This document shows positions 1 through 11,728 of a stretch of DNA of 64,000 bases, piece after piece. The stretch spans positions 1,441,501 through 1,505,500 of the forward strand of contig NC_091099.1 in NCBI RefSeq assembly GCF_024713975.1. The letters are read 5' to 3'. Source of the stretch: Paralichthys olivaceus. Its lineage: Eukaryota > Chordata > Actinopteri > Pleuronectiformes > Paralichthyidae. A model generated the notes under the pieces. That model worked only from the letters and a program-made list of their open reading frames with translations. It searched no databases and was not told the origin of the DNA. Within the stretch, counting starts at the first letter, position 1. Every line of letters begins with the position of its first letter. Both the position numbers and the translations under genes were made by a program.

Positions 1-1669
1 ATATCGACAAACATGACACTTTATGGTTGGACGTAACTTTCAGTCCAGCCCCAGGTAGTGGGTCAGAAGTGAGGGTGTCAGAAGCACCCTTAGGCCCCAC
101 GATCACATTAAGCGTTCTCATCACGTGTTGTGCCACCGAATGAAAATGAAACTTGGTTTTCATTCCTTGAGAGTTCCCTGTGAGCTCAGTGTGGGCGAGC
201 ACTGGAACTCTCTGGAGCTGGTGCCATGAGTTTCTGGTGTGGGTGGGAGAATGTTGTCCTGCCTGCCTCTGGTTTGTAAACCAGGATAAAATTTGCAAAG
301 CAGATACAGTTTCCTCAAACAAAACTATTTCCAGACACATCCACATTTGCATATTTGGTGTCTGAGAGACACTGAAGGTTCATCCCACAGTCGTGCACTT
401 TGGGGCAATACTGTAGAGATTGTGTGTGTGAGTGCAGTGATAGGACGCAGCAGTAAAAACAATAACTCTAATTATTGGGTCAAGTTGAAGAGTGAAGCTG
501 AGCTGTAGATCTGTGGACTCAGAAGTTTATCTGCAATATTCAGCAGGAAACTTTTAAAACGGGAAGAATTCTAAACAGAGTTTGGTGGATTTGTTGTCGC
601 AGCAGCTCTTTGCACATCATCCACATTTCTAATTCTTACACGATATGATATACTAGTTAGTTTTGGACTCGAATGCTGTGGACATATGCTTCCATGTTTA
701 CAAATCAAACCTCATAAAGCAGCACCGTGCTGCCTCACAATGAAATAACAAATAAGCGTACTTGAAAGAGTCCTAAAGATTTCAGCTCACCTGTTCTATC
801 AGGTGCCATAAAGCAAAGGTGCCAGCCAAGACTCGTCTGTTCATCTCCAGCTTCCTGACAATAAATCAGTCTCGTGTGGTTGAGGGCTTGATATCTGAGC
901 CTGTTTGTAGATATGATGATGGGTTTAAGACGTCCGAGCATCAGAATGTCACAAGCATGAATAATGACAACGATGAATGAATTATGTTTAGTCGACACTT
1001 GAATGGAACAAGTCCAAATATGACCTGTTAGAAAGTTGTAGTCCGTCGCACTGAATGTAAATAAAGAGTCGGCATAAAGTTTGCATTCAGGGGAAAATGA
1101 GTCTGCAGGAGACACCGGGTTTTATCTGAGTTTTATCGGCTGCAGCTCCAAATCGGCAGCGATGGAAACAAGACACTTAAGTGATCGCGCTAATTTGACG
1201 AGAGAGCGCCTCAGTTTTTGGCGCGATCGTGACGCGGCACCGAGGAAGAACAAACTGAAATGCAAACGTCCATACTTGCAATGGGAAAAGGAGTCAGTTG
1301 CTTTTTTTACCTGCGTTTAAAAGACCTTGTTCTACCTGAGCAGCTCCACTGCCGCCGTGTCTGTGCCTTTTCCAGCGTCGGGGTTTGTCTGGCTCTGATT
1401 TCCACCATGTGGTTGAGCCAACATGATGAGTCAGCATTCCCTCACGAGGTTCATGGAGTCAGTTCCTCTGCTCTCAGCTGTTGAAGAGTCACTCTCTCCC
1501 TTTAGGCCGTGACATCGTCCACATTGATGGGACATTTATGTTCGAGGACAGTAGCAGGACAGTTGTATTTTTCTTTGGTACAGGTGTGATTCTGAACCAG
1601 GAGCTGGATGTTACACTTCGTTCTTAATATCGTGAAAAAACTCAGATCTGTCTCTCTCTGTCTCTTCAG
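1..1669 (+). other. Intron of zc3h18, no exon recognised
   Basis: This is the sequence upstream of the first recognisable zc3h18 exon (acceptor AG at 1668-1669). I found no earlier exon with family similarity here. The short ORFs on both strands have no recognisable domain or splice context, so the stretch is read as intron. Confidence 0.6.
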
Positions 1670-4600
1670 GCAAACTGTGAGTGGGAGTGTCAGTGGAAGT
1701 GGTAGCAGTTATACTGGCTCCAGCTCCAGATCCAGATCCTCCTCCAACTCGCTCTCACAATCCGGATCCAGAAAGTCCAGGTACGGACCCATGTGAACAC
1801 GGAAGTGATCGAATAAAATAAAAACATTTCAAGATAAGAAATGATGCTGGGGACGTCTTACCTGAATATTTATCAGCAAGCAAACGGATGCAGAAGAAGA
1901 TTCATACGTCTACTTGATAAATGTTCTCCCGTCCTATTCTCGTGAACGTGATATCTGAAGAACGCCTTGAGGGAATTCCTTCAAACTTGGTGCAAAGGTT
2001 CAGTTGGACTTGCAGATTAACTGATTTGATTTCGATGGTCAAAGCTCAAAGTGTGGCCTCGCAATTCCTGTCTTTGTCCTCTTGAACACGATTTCTCAAC
2101 TCTGCCTTCAGGTCATTTCTCTAGTTGTCACTTGGACATCGGTTACATTCGTTAATTCTGTATTCTTCTCTTTTGCTTTCATGCGCTGTGTCGAACCATC
2201 CAGGAAATCCAGGTACGGTCATTACAATTCACGCCCTGTGTGTTCATACCTGTGTGGTGTGTACAGGCAGTCAGCAGTGTTTGTTCGTCTCTTGCTACAG
2301 ATCACTGAGCGTGAGCAGCGTGTCGTCGGTGTCATCGGCGTCCTCCAGCAGCAGCTCCGTGCGCAGTGCGGACTCGGATGACATGTACGCCGACCTGGCA
2401 AGCCCGGTTTCATCGGCCAGCTCCCACTCGCCCGCACCCAACCACCCCCGCAAGGAGCGAGCAGCGGTGAGGGATCGGCCTCCGCACGGAAGAGACAAGA
2501 CCCGAGGTAAGTGAGGGCAATAAAGATCAGGCCGATACACGATGACAGTCAGGTCATAAATATAAGTTCAAGTCTGCGATAAAAAAATCAGATTAGGACA
2601 AACAAACACGTCTCCGTTGAAAATAATTAATATATGTCAGAAAAGAAGACTTTTCTCAAATCTATCGTCACCTCTGTGTCTCTTTAACACAAGTACTGAA
2701 AGATGATCATTCGATGTGTTGCTGTCCGGTCTACGATGAGTGTGAGGGTCGTCCGTTTTTTAAAATGTTCTCCAGAGTGAGATTTAAAATAAGCAGAACG
2801 TTAGGCAGTGTTTGACCACAGCAACGGTACTGTTTTATGTAAAGATTTTAATTTATAGGGAAATATAGAGCTGATGTTTTCTCGTCCTCGCCACAGAAAG
2901 ACCGTCAAAGAAAGACGAGCCCTTCAGGGATGATCGCCGGAAGCTGGACCCGTCTGGAGCCCCGCCCAGAGGAGGAAACCCTGTGCCCAAGTCAGGACCT
3001 GGTAGCCGGGGGGGCCACCCGGCACATCCCCCTCCAGGCAACATGGGCCCCCCTGGAAGCTATGGAGGTTCAGGTTCCCACAAAGACATCAAACTCACCC
3101 TTCTCAACAAGGTGACTGCTGCGTCTCGTTCTGTTGTTAAAGGAGAGAGATGAGGTTTCTTCAGGGTTTCATTTCCACCTTCAAGTGTTGGGACTGGGCT
3201 TCATGTATGAAACAGTGTGCGTATACCCTCCGAAAGGCACTGATGTGATTTGTATGTTGCGTTATTTAACAGCAGCAGGGTGATAAGGGCAACAGGAAGA
3301 GGTACCTGCCCTCAGACAAAGACAGGCTGGGGTCTCCCGTCAGCAAGAGAATGGCGATGTCTCCAGACAGAGGTGAGATTCACGAGGAGCCACATCCTCA
3401 CGTTTCACTCAGATACACACCGATGTTCTGACGAGTAGATTTTCGAGGTCAGAGGTCACCGGGAACACCTCAACTGTTTTTGATTGGCTGGTATTTTTAG
3501 ATCAGTTGAAGAAGATGAATGATTAACAACGATTACATCAACGATGATCACACTCACGTTATCAGCTGTTTGAAACGGCGATCGTCATTTTGAAACCCAC
3601 CGTCTTTTCCCTTCCTGCTCATTGAACAGCGTCACGTTTTACTTCTTCCACTGACATTAACTCTAGAGGAACAGTGTTCACTCAGAGAAAGTACAGTTTA
3701 TCCTTCAGGTCCTTAATGATGGTTGTCAGGGAGTTTTTAAATTCTTATCAGAAAAACTTAACAGCTCTTATCAGGGTGTTGTAAAAGGTAATCGACTTTT
3801 TTTTATCTGCTTCCTACTGAACCTTCTGAATCTGTCTCTTGACATTTTGCTCGGGCAGCAAAGATGATTTAATGTGTTTTTCCCACAAGTGTAAATTCTC
3901 TGTCTGGTATTTAATTTTTACATCCTGTAGCTCTGGTTATTCGAAAACAATCGCTTCCACTAAATCCACAGTTTCTCTCGTCCTGAGTCGTCTTCATTGC
4001 AGCTCGATGTTCAGAACATAAAGACCGTAAAGCACCTAAATGACTTCACCCAAACTTTATTCAACCTTTAAAAGAGACGACGCAGCAGTTTTCTTGAACC
4101 ACAGCGATGTTAAACTTTTTAACGATCGATCTCTTGGCCTCGTTTGTGAACCACTCATCCTCTTTAACTTTCACACTTCTGCTTTCAGTCCGTGATAAAA
4201 GGATACCGGGTCGACCCCCGCTCTCCCCTCGAATGGATCGACCCAGAGGCCAAGGGCCCCGACCCTTGCCCCCCCACGGAGACAGGTTGGTGCAAACCTC
4301 TTTGCTGACGTAGGACTGTGACATTTAACCTTTTAACTCACGACTAAAGAAGTTGAACGTGTTAGAAGCGGCGTTAAAGCTGGAAGTGTGAAGGTTGTGA
4401 AGTCGAGTGATAAGTCGTCTGTATCACCTGCACGGATCCGTTCTCACTCAGCAGAGTCACATCAGGGTTTTCAGAACGTGAAGTTTGTTTGACCACAAGT
4501 GTTTTGGCAAAATGAGGAAGGAGCCACAGAGAAGCATAGATTACATGTAGTTGCTCTGTTGACGCATCCATGACGCAGATTAAAGTCTTATCTGCTGAGG

Positions 4601-5029
4601 ATAAACAATAAAATACATAATTAATATATAATATTAACTCTGTCGGGTTTGTTTATCAGGTTCTGTGACAGCTGAGGTCGCCCTCGGGAGGAAATGTCAA
4701 AATCAAACCGTGGCTGGAGAAATTCTTTTCTTTCAGTTTTTCTTTCTGCTTGTTTCTGAGTAAAAACTGTGACCTCGTGTTTCTCTTGTGTCTCATTCAG
4801 AAAACGTCCTCTGTCACCTGCCCCGAAGTCATCCGGCAAAGCCCCCACGGTGCCGTCAGGCAAACCCGCCGCTCCGGGCTCTGCTTCGGCCACCGGCTCC
4901 GGCTCCGGCTCGGCGTCGGGCTCCAACAAACCCAGCAACACACTGTCGCGCCGCGAGGAGCTGCTGAAGCAGCTGAAGGCCGTGGAGGACGCCATCGCAC
5001 GGAAGCGAGCGAAGATCCCCGCCAAATAG
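1670..5029 (+). CDS. zc3h18: ZC3H18 (zinc finger CCCH-type containing 18), C-terminal part
   Basis: Only the 3' end of the gene lies here. Its CCCH finger and start are left of the window. Coding exons read from splice sites and frame: 1670-1780, a probable 9-nt microexon 2204-2212, 2301-2506, 2897-3111, 3273-3372, 4189-4285 and 4801-5029 (TAG stop). The protein is first Ser/Arg-rich (SGSGSSYTGSSSRSRS), then has the conserved blocks SADSDDMYADLASPVSS and HKDIKLTLLNK. It ends in a short basic coiled coil, SRREELLKQLKAVEDAIARK, followed by RAKIPAK. These blocks match the vertebrate ZC3H18/NHN1 C-terminus closely. From family knowledge, ZC3H18 is a nuclear protein that links the cap-binding complex/ARS2 to the RNA exosome (NEXT) and so steers transcripts to export or decay. 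The last exon carries a local SG-rich repeat (GSGSGSASGS). il17c follows on the same strand, the same neighbour as in human 16q24. Confidence 0.93.
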
Positions 5030-5955
5030 AAGGACGCCCGCTCCTCGCCTGTCTGCCTGAGCTCCTGCGCCGAGGCAACAGTGAGGATCACAGGGCGGAG
5101 CGTTCTTTCCCCCCCCCCCCCTCCGCTGTTAGTGGATTTGTAAAAATGTTGTTTGGTTCATGCTGCCACAGAAAACATCTCCTGCTCGTCTGCCTTCAGA
5201 GGTTTATCTCAGTTTCACTGGAGAGCGCCGCTCGCTCCCACACGTCGGACGTTTGCTCCCCCGTCAACGTCTCTGAACGTCCGGCTGCAGTTCTACGTCA
5301 TCGGCGAGAAACGGGAGGGAACGTGTGGGTGTGTGGTGAGGGAGGGGCGTCTCAGTGACGAAGCGTGCAGACGTCACAGAAACAGAAGGTCGTGAGCTCA
5401 TCTCGGATCCTCCAGTGAAAATGGAGCATCTTCCTGACGTGCTGTGGATCAAGCAGATTTATACATATTGATTCTACTTCTCTCGTCTTTTATTGTCTCG
5501 TCCTCTCACATCCTGTCTTTCCTCCGTGGAGCCGTGTGACCGACAGCCTCCCGGCTTCACAGCGCTTCTTTGTACAAAATCTTGAGTATCCGTATTCGGC
5601 CCCCGGAGCCCGCGCTGTGTTCACGGCGGGCTCCTCCTCAATCAGTGACTCATCCGTGTTCTGTGTTTTTTCGGGCAGCGTCCGCTGTCGCACCTTGTAC
5701 AATAATAGCAAGTCATCAAATTCTTTTAAGCGTATGATTATAGACAATAGTGATGTGAAATATTGCTTCTTCTTTTTTTAATCTGCAGCATTTTGTTTTT
5801 CTTCTTGGCTCCTCTCAAGTCATAAAGCCGAAGTTTTATTTGTGTCATGTTTTTAGTTGGAGGAGTGTGAGCGGTGGAACGGGGACATTTAGAGACCAAG
5901 ATATGTCTTGCTTTTGTGACAACAGCCTTCGAAATAAAACTATTTTGATAAAGAG
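5030..5955 (+). other. zc3h18: 3' UTR of zc3h18 with polyadenylation signal
   Basis: About 0.9 kb of non-coding sequence follows the TAG stop. A consensus AATAAA at 5932-5937 is the likely polyadenylation signal. It gives a transcript end near 5955. A C-tract at 5110-5121 lies early in the UTR. Confidence 0.65.
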
Positions 5956-8754
5956 GAGCTCGGCTGCCTGTACTTTTTTTCTCCGAGTGGAACGGAAGCA
6001 GCAGGTGTTTCGATAAATAATTATTTATATAATTAGATTTGAATGAACCAGTTTTCTCTCAGGGCTCAAGTCTCTCTTTTGGTACAAACCCGTCTCTCAG
6101 CCTCGTCACGGTTCATTGTTGTTTTCACTGTCGAGGGTTTTCTCTGTTGAAACTCGTCGACTTTCTTTCAAAGTCTTCCTCTGGTGCCGTTGTGTTTGTT
6201 TCAGACTCAGAGCTTTGAACCTGTGACCTTTCAGCTCAACCTCAGCTCGTGCGTTCCCTCACTGATGTTTGATCACGTTCAAACGTGAGCACGAAGCGAA
6301 GCTGCCGACTGTCAGTGAAGAATCTTTATAACTTCCATGTTTTCATCTGCGTTTGTCCGTCAGCCTGTTTTGTTTCTTGTTTTGTTGAGGACTGATATTT
6401 ATGTGTGTGAAATGTGCTCTGTGGGTTTTTAGTTTGTGGCCTCAGAGTTCTAGAGTTTCTCTAATGACAGATTCACTTTTAAAACTTATTCCAGGATGAG
6501 AGACTCACTGACAGCAGGTGAGTGAACAGTCGACTTATTTGCATGTTGGGTATTTTTGCATGCATGAGGTGTTTCACATTCAGGAATTCCTCTTTCGTGA
6601 GTTCCCTCTGAATTGTGTGACCTTTTTCTGAACCAGCTAATTTGTTTAGGTTTTCCACAACCTGAATAAACAGCCCATTGCCTGAGGTGAGAACAGGAAC
6701 CACAGCACCAACATGTAGAGTTTGTAACTTCACTAATGTGAACGTGTTGTGTCGTCAAAAAAAACATAATTGGCATTTGGGAAAAGTTTGAGTTTATCAC
6801 AGAGCAGAAAAAGAAAAACCCCAAAAATAAGTAAAAGACGACAATGTGTGACGGCTGAAGATGACTCGGGCAGATTCAATTCATAATAATAATTCATATT
6901 CATTCTTTTCACTCAGGAGTTCATCTTTAAGACGAAACGTTGCAGCATTGACTGAGTTCAGTGACGACGTCCTGCAGCGCGAAGCTGCAGAACAGCGGTG
7001 CGTTCACATGCTCCTCGAAAGGTCCCGTCTCCCGAGTTGTGAAGTCGTTGCTCTGACTTCTTTGTGTTCATGTGCTGCGAAGTCACAACGTGGAGGAAAA
7101 ACATGGACTCCTCTCTCCAGTGTTGACGAAGAGCGAACAAAAAGAATCAGATAAACGCACGCATCGACCAAAAAAGAGGCGATGGAGCTCGTTAGAGACC
7201 AAAAACACTTTCACTATCACATTTAAAATCTGTCGGTTGGTGTTAATGAATTATAAGAGATAAAAATCTGCAGCTGTCGCACGAGTTCCCAAGCTGCTGA
7301 CGTCGTCCTCGGCGTCTCCAGGGTTTTCCTGCTCTGTCAAAAATTGTTTGTTGACGTGTGAAGTGAACAATCGTCATTATTGAATAAGCGTCAGTCTGAA
7401 TGTGCTGAGAAAGAAAAAGAAACGCAACGTTGTTTGATGTGAAGCTGCCGTCTGTGTGTCTGTCTCTGTGTGTGTCTGTGTCTGTCTGTGTCTGTGTCCC
7501 AGTGAGGGGAATGTCCTCTTATCAACCTGAACTTGTTAAAGGGGAAATTCAGTTTTTTCAGCTCTGGTCAGTCCCTCAGAATGTGTTCGACCCTGTGAAG
7601 CCTCCACGGACAAACACGCCTCTGTGCAGAACAGGGACTTGTGGGAAAATATAGGTTCACATGCTGCAATATTCAGAATCACTGTCCTCAGACTGTCCAT
7701 CGCTGCAGCTCCTCTTTTCAGCCTCTGTCTCTTGAATCTGCCTCGTTAATCAAATCTGCTCCAAAACCTCAGACTGAAGAAAATCCAAACCGCGTGTGTG
7801 TTGTGATCCTGTGAGGTTGTTGTCACGTGGACGACACATCAACACATCAAACGATCCCTGAGACCTCGGAGTCGTTACACAACCTCAGCCTCCACACAAA
7901 GATTCTTTCTCGAGCCGTGAGCACAAAGGTTTTCCAACAATGGCCGTCACCTTATCTGCTTCACCCGAGTGCGGATCAAATAATCCTAATGAGTCGTGAT
8001 GTCCCATCAAACATCCTGTTTCCAAACAAATGACGTCATCAGAAATCACAGTGGTCCTGAAACTTCTCTGATTCTGTGAAGAGTCGTTTTGTTCTGCTTC
8101 AGGTTTGAACCTCACAGATCCGAGGTTCTTCCTCTTTTTTCTGTTGTGTGTAAATAAACCTAAAGGTTTCTCTTAGTCATCTTCTATTTCTGAGTGAAAT
8201 ATGTAAACACATCAATACGTGCACTTTATTTAACTTTTTACTTTTTACACGTACATCTAGTTTAAGTTTTTACGTTGCTGAATAAATAGAATAAAATTGA
8301 TCTCAAAGTTCTGAAGTAAACAGAAGAATTAGATTTTTGTTTTCAGTCTGATGTTATTTGTACATCGAGTTGAATCCAATCATGGATCTTAACAAATAAA
8401 TCTATAAATGAGGAATTAATAAATAAGAACAAACAATATTTGTCCTGCTCAAACAAATATGTGAAGAAATATATATACATATATACATGTATATTTCAGG
8501 CTTTACATATATTGTGTAAAGACTGTTTATCTTTATACAATATATATATATTCTAGTTTCCATCCTAAACAAGTACATCAAAGTTTGGCAAGTAGTAGAA
8601 GTGTTTGCGTGGGTGTGTGCGTGTGCGTTCACTTTCACTGAAGAAACTATAAACTCGTTTCCACTTCCTCGTGCCGCCGGTTTTTCCCAGATGAGCTCCA
8701 TAAATACTCACCGCACGAGCCTGGTGGTTAGTTACAACAGAGAGGATCAGCTCC
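5956..8754. other. Intergenic region between zc3h18 and il17c
   Basis: No gene is supported here. ORFs are short and have no domain. The only structure is a TG-rich simple stretch around 7450-7500 and AT-rich sequence around 8400-8560. A CATAAATA sequence at 8699-8706 could serve as the TATA-like element of il17c (see that gene), which would put its transcription start near 8730. Confidence 0.5.
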
Positions 8755-8761
8755 TGCACAA

Positions 8762-8932
8762 CACCTGCTCCTCACCTGCTCCTCACCTGTTTAACACCTG
8801 CTCCTCACCTGCTCCTCAGCTGCTCCTCACCTGCTCCTCAGCTGCTCCTCAGCTGCTCCTCACCTGTTTAACACCTGCTCCTCACCTGCTCCTCAGCTGC
8901 TCCTCACCTGTTTAACACCTGCTCCTCACCTG
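8762..8932 (+). repeat. 11-bp minisatellite carrying 16 E-box cores, directly upstream of the il17c ATG
   Basis: A tandem array of an 11-bp unit: CACCTG or CAGCTG followed by a 5-bp linker, CTCCT or TTTAA. Sixteen CANNTG cores start at 8762 and recur at exactly 11-bp steps to 8927-8932. Twelve are CACCTG and four are CAGCTG. The array ends 22 bp before the il17c start codon. It therefore lies in the core promoter or 5' leader. CACCTG is the core bound by Snail/Slug and ZEB repressors and by class I bHLH factors. Whether the array is bound is not known. Confidence 0.9.
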
Positions 8933-8954
8933 TCTTGACAGTCAGAGGCTCAGG

Positions 8955-10546
8955 ATGGACTTGACGCAGGTGAGTGTGAGACTCAGTTTTTTTTTCCTCC
9001 TCCATCACTTCACCTCTCCCCCTCCTCACCCTCCAATCTCTCCCCCTCCATCCCCAGCTGATGCTGATGCTCGGCCTCACCCTGCTGCTCTCCCCGGTGT
9101 GGAGCTGTAAGATGAACCGGTGCTTCGAGGAGCAGGACCTGGACGAGGCTGCGGAGAAGAAGCTGAGGACGCACTACCCGCGTCCTCTGGACGTGTCCCC
9201 TGCAGCGGCGGCGGCGGCGGACTCTCCCGCGTCCTGCCCGGTGGAGCTGTACCAGCAGCGGCCGGTGGAGCTCAGTGACCGGTCCGTGTCGCCCTGGAGA
9301 TACGTGTGAGTAAAGCTGTCCATCCACCCGCTGATTCATGAAGAAGAAACTTCAGGTTATAAAAAATCTCGTTGGTGCGAAGTCGAATGAGCAAATATGT
9401 GGGAATTACCAGATTAATATTTAACAGTGTTGTGGATTTTAAACTTGGGTCATTCAGGAGTTTTCTCTGTGAAAAGCTCGCCGCTGTTCGATTCCCTCTG
9501 AGCTTCAGGGGAATTAGTTTAAAATCTCATTTAACAGAAAGATGATGATTCTCCTCCTGCAGCATCAGTGTGATCTCTAACGATCCTTTACTATTTTCTT
9601 TATTATTTTAAATGTGAGAACGGATGTGTACATTAATGCATCCAGTGGAATAAAAGCTCGTGATGAGTCACACTGGAAAACACTGTTTTAAATTTCATGG
9701 TTGATGAAGATGAGGAAGATGAAGATGAGAAACTAAATCAAGTTCAATAAGTCTGAGTCTTATTTGCAAAGCTGACGTCACCGTGACATTAAACCGTGAA
9801 AACACTAATTCATAGATAATTAAATTAAAAGTTTAATTTCTTTATAATCATTTGAACTCTTCACGTGGTCACTTGTATCCGGGTAGAAACTCCGCGGGGA
9901 CGCGCAAAAATACCTGCGTGTGATGGAATTACGCCGCGCAAAAGTCTGACGTCATTCGGCTGAAGGGATGCGTGAGTGCGCGTGCACGCTCACCTGTTGC
10001 ATTTGGCGTGTCCTGCACATGCACGCGCCACACGCGATCGTGAATGTCTGTCACAGAGCTGCGGTGACGCGCAGGTGTGACCGCGCCCGTAGGGGAAGTC
10101 CCGTCTCCATCCATTACGTCACTCACTGCAAAGTGCTGCGTAAACTCTTATCAGTTTATATATTAACTGTTTATTTATTAACTGTTTATATATCTATTTA
10201 TTTATAATCTATTTATTTATAATCTATTTATATATTATCTGTTTATATATTAACTGTTTATAGATCTATTTATTTATAATCTATTTATATATTATCTGTT
10301 TATATATTATCTGTTTATTTATCTATTTATTTATAATCTATTTATATCTAAAAGTTTATATTATATCTATTTATATTATATTAAATCTATTAGTTTATAT
10401 ATAATCTGTATATTTATAGTCCATCCATCTGTTACAGGTATTCCTCTGATCTGTATCTGTGTATTTCTACATATTAATCTATTTATCTGTGAAACAGGAT
10501 TTCAATTAGAAATCTTTTTTTTTCATTAACTCGGCCACACAACAGA

Positions 10547-10579
<33 letters not shown>

Positions 10580-11001
10580 TATTGTCCCGTCTTTGATTCT
10601 ATATTATTATTATTATTATTTCTCGTCCTGTCTTTGATTCTAAATGAAGTTGTGTTCGTTTGCTTCGTGTTTTCGTCGTCTCTCTGAAGCTCATTTTAAA
10701 GGTTTGAAGTTGTTGTTATAATCAGCTGCTCACACTCGTCCTGTTGCTCTGCAGGACTAGAACCATGAAGGATCACTTCCCCGTCAGCTACTCTGAGGCT
10801 CAGTGTCTGTGTTCAGGATGCATCCTGATCCAGGGCAAGAATCCGCCCACAGAGAGTCACAACTACAACTCCGTCGCCGTGCTGCAGAGCCGAGTGTTCC
10901 TGAGGAGGGAGCTCTGCAGCGACGGTAAGAAATACTACCTGAGGCCCGTCACTGTGGAGGTCGCTGTGGGTTGTACCTGCATCAGATACAATTCCTCTTA
11001 G
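8955..11001 (+). CDS. il17c: Interleukin-17C
   Basis: Secreted IL-17-family cytokine. Three coding exons (8955-8969, 9058-9305, 10755-11001) give 169 residues. The start is the ATG at 8955, and five codons precede the first intron. The signal peptide is MDLTQLMLMLGLTLLLSPVW, cleaved near SC. The mature part has the family signatures: SVSPWRY, then SEAQCLCSGC, LRREL-C and the C-terminal VAVGCTC that completes the IL-17 cystine-knot-like fold. A short polyalanine run (six Ala) lies before SCPVELY. In mammals IL-17C is made by epithelia and signals through IL17RE/IL17RA to induce antimicrobial and inflammatory genes. The position next to zc3h18 is the same as in human and supports il17c over other IL-17 paralogues. 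The second intron carries a 270-bp AT-rich repeat. The 3' UTR has AU-rich instability elements. Confidence 0.93.
10146..10421 (+). repeat. AT-rich minisatellite in il17c intron 2
   Basis: About 270 bp of imperfect tandem repeats built from short phrases such as TCTATTTATTTATAA, TCTATTTATATATTA and TCTGTTTATATATTA. It lies inside the second intron of il17c. No coding potential. Confidence 0.85.
10548..10620 (+). repeat. (TTA)n microsatellites, duplicated with flank
   Basis: Two ATT/TTA runs (about 10548-10580 and 10600-10620) are each followed by a similar stretch, TCCYGTCTTTGATTCTA. The repeat plus its flank was therefore duplicated locally. It lies in il17c intron 2. Confidence 0.8.
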
Positions 11002-11065
11002 GAGCCACCGCTGCCACAGGGAAACACTACACTCTGCCCTGACCCTGAACACACCACTACTTTCT

Positions 11066-11498
11066 ATTTATTTATTTAAAGCCTCCAAGTTTTCTCTCAG
11101 GGGTCGGACGTCCTTCACGAGCAGCTGGAGGTCAAATACAAACCTTCACAAGTTCATCCACCTGTTTATTATTATCAATGACGTGATAATCGATGCCTGT
11201 GTGCTGTTGTTGGTCTTTGTGGACCCGTGTCCTCTGGTTTACTGCTCCTGTAAACTGGGTATTTTATCATGCACTTGTTTTCATATTGATGACCTTGTCA
11301 TCGAAGAAAGTGGCTATTGTATAGTTCTATAAAACTAATAATTTAACAGCTAATAATATTTGAATAATTATCTATTTGTTTTGCACTTGCTCATGAATGG
11401 ATGAGGAGGGTTTCTTATTTATTTATGTTTTGTCCCAGTGGGACTTTGAGTCTGTCACAGACGTAAACGTGGAGCTTCTTTGAAGCAGAATGAATAAA
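11066..11498 (+). promoter_or_regulatory. il17c: il17c 3' UTR: AU-rich elements and poly(A) signal
   Basis: Overlapping ATTTA pentamers occur at 11066-11078. A full TTATTTATT nonamer occurs at 11415-11423. Both are classic AU-rich decay elements of cytokine mRNAs. The AATAAA at 11493-11498 is the likely poly(A) signal. The utp4 poly(A) signal on the other strand is only about 110 bp further on. Confidence 0.75.
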
Positions 11499-11609
11499 GA
11501 TATCGATTATTTAAGAATATGTGGTCTCACTGTTTCTCTGTTATCACTGACGTCCGAGGGTTTTGTGACAAATTCAAAAGCCAAACGATAACGACAGTAA
11601 AATTGTCCA

Positions 11610-11615
11610 TTTATT
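11610..11615 (-). terminator. utp4: utp4 polyadenylation signal
   Basis: TTTATT on the plus strand (AATAAA on the minus strand) lies 114 bp beyond the utp4 stop. With the il17c signal at 11493-11498 it defines two convergent transcripts whose ends nearly touch. Confidence 0.6.
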
Positions 11616-11728
11616 ACTTAAGGAAACTTTTTTTTTTTACAAAGTGTTCACACGTTGAAACTTGTTGATTCTGGAGGTCGCGGTTAAAGTGGGTTTTTCT
11701 GGTCTGAGAAAAACCTGCTTGAGTTCAT

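Noticed and set aside
735-1115. 126-codon minus-strand open frame at the left edge
   Set aside because: No domain. It lies in what must be a zc3h18 intron, and length alone is not evidence.
4750-5358. 202-codon plus-strand open frame over the end of zc3h18
   Set aside because: Alternative frame through the last zc3h18 exon and UTR. The conserved C-terminus is in the other frame.
8762-8932. Regular repeats resembling a CRISPR array
   Set aside because: The unit is 11 bp with 5-bp linkers of only two kinds, not about 30-bp repeats with unique spacers. The sequence is clearly eukaryotic. It is a minisatellite.
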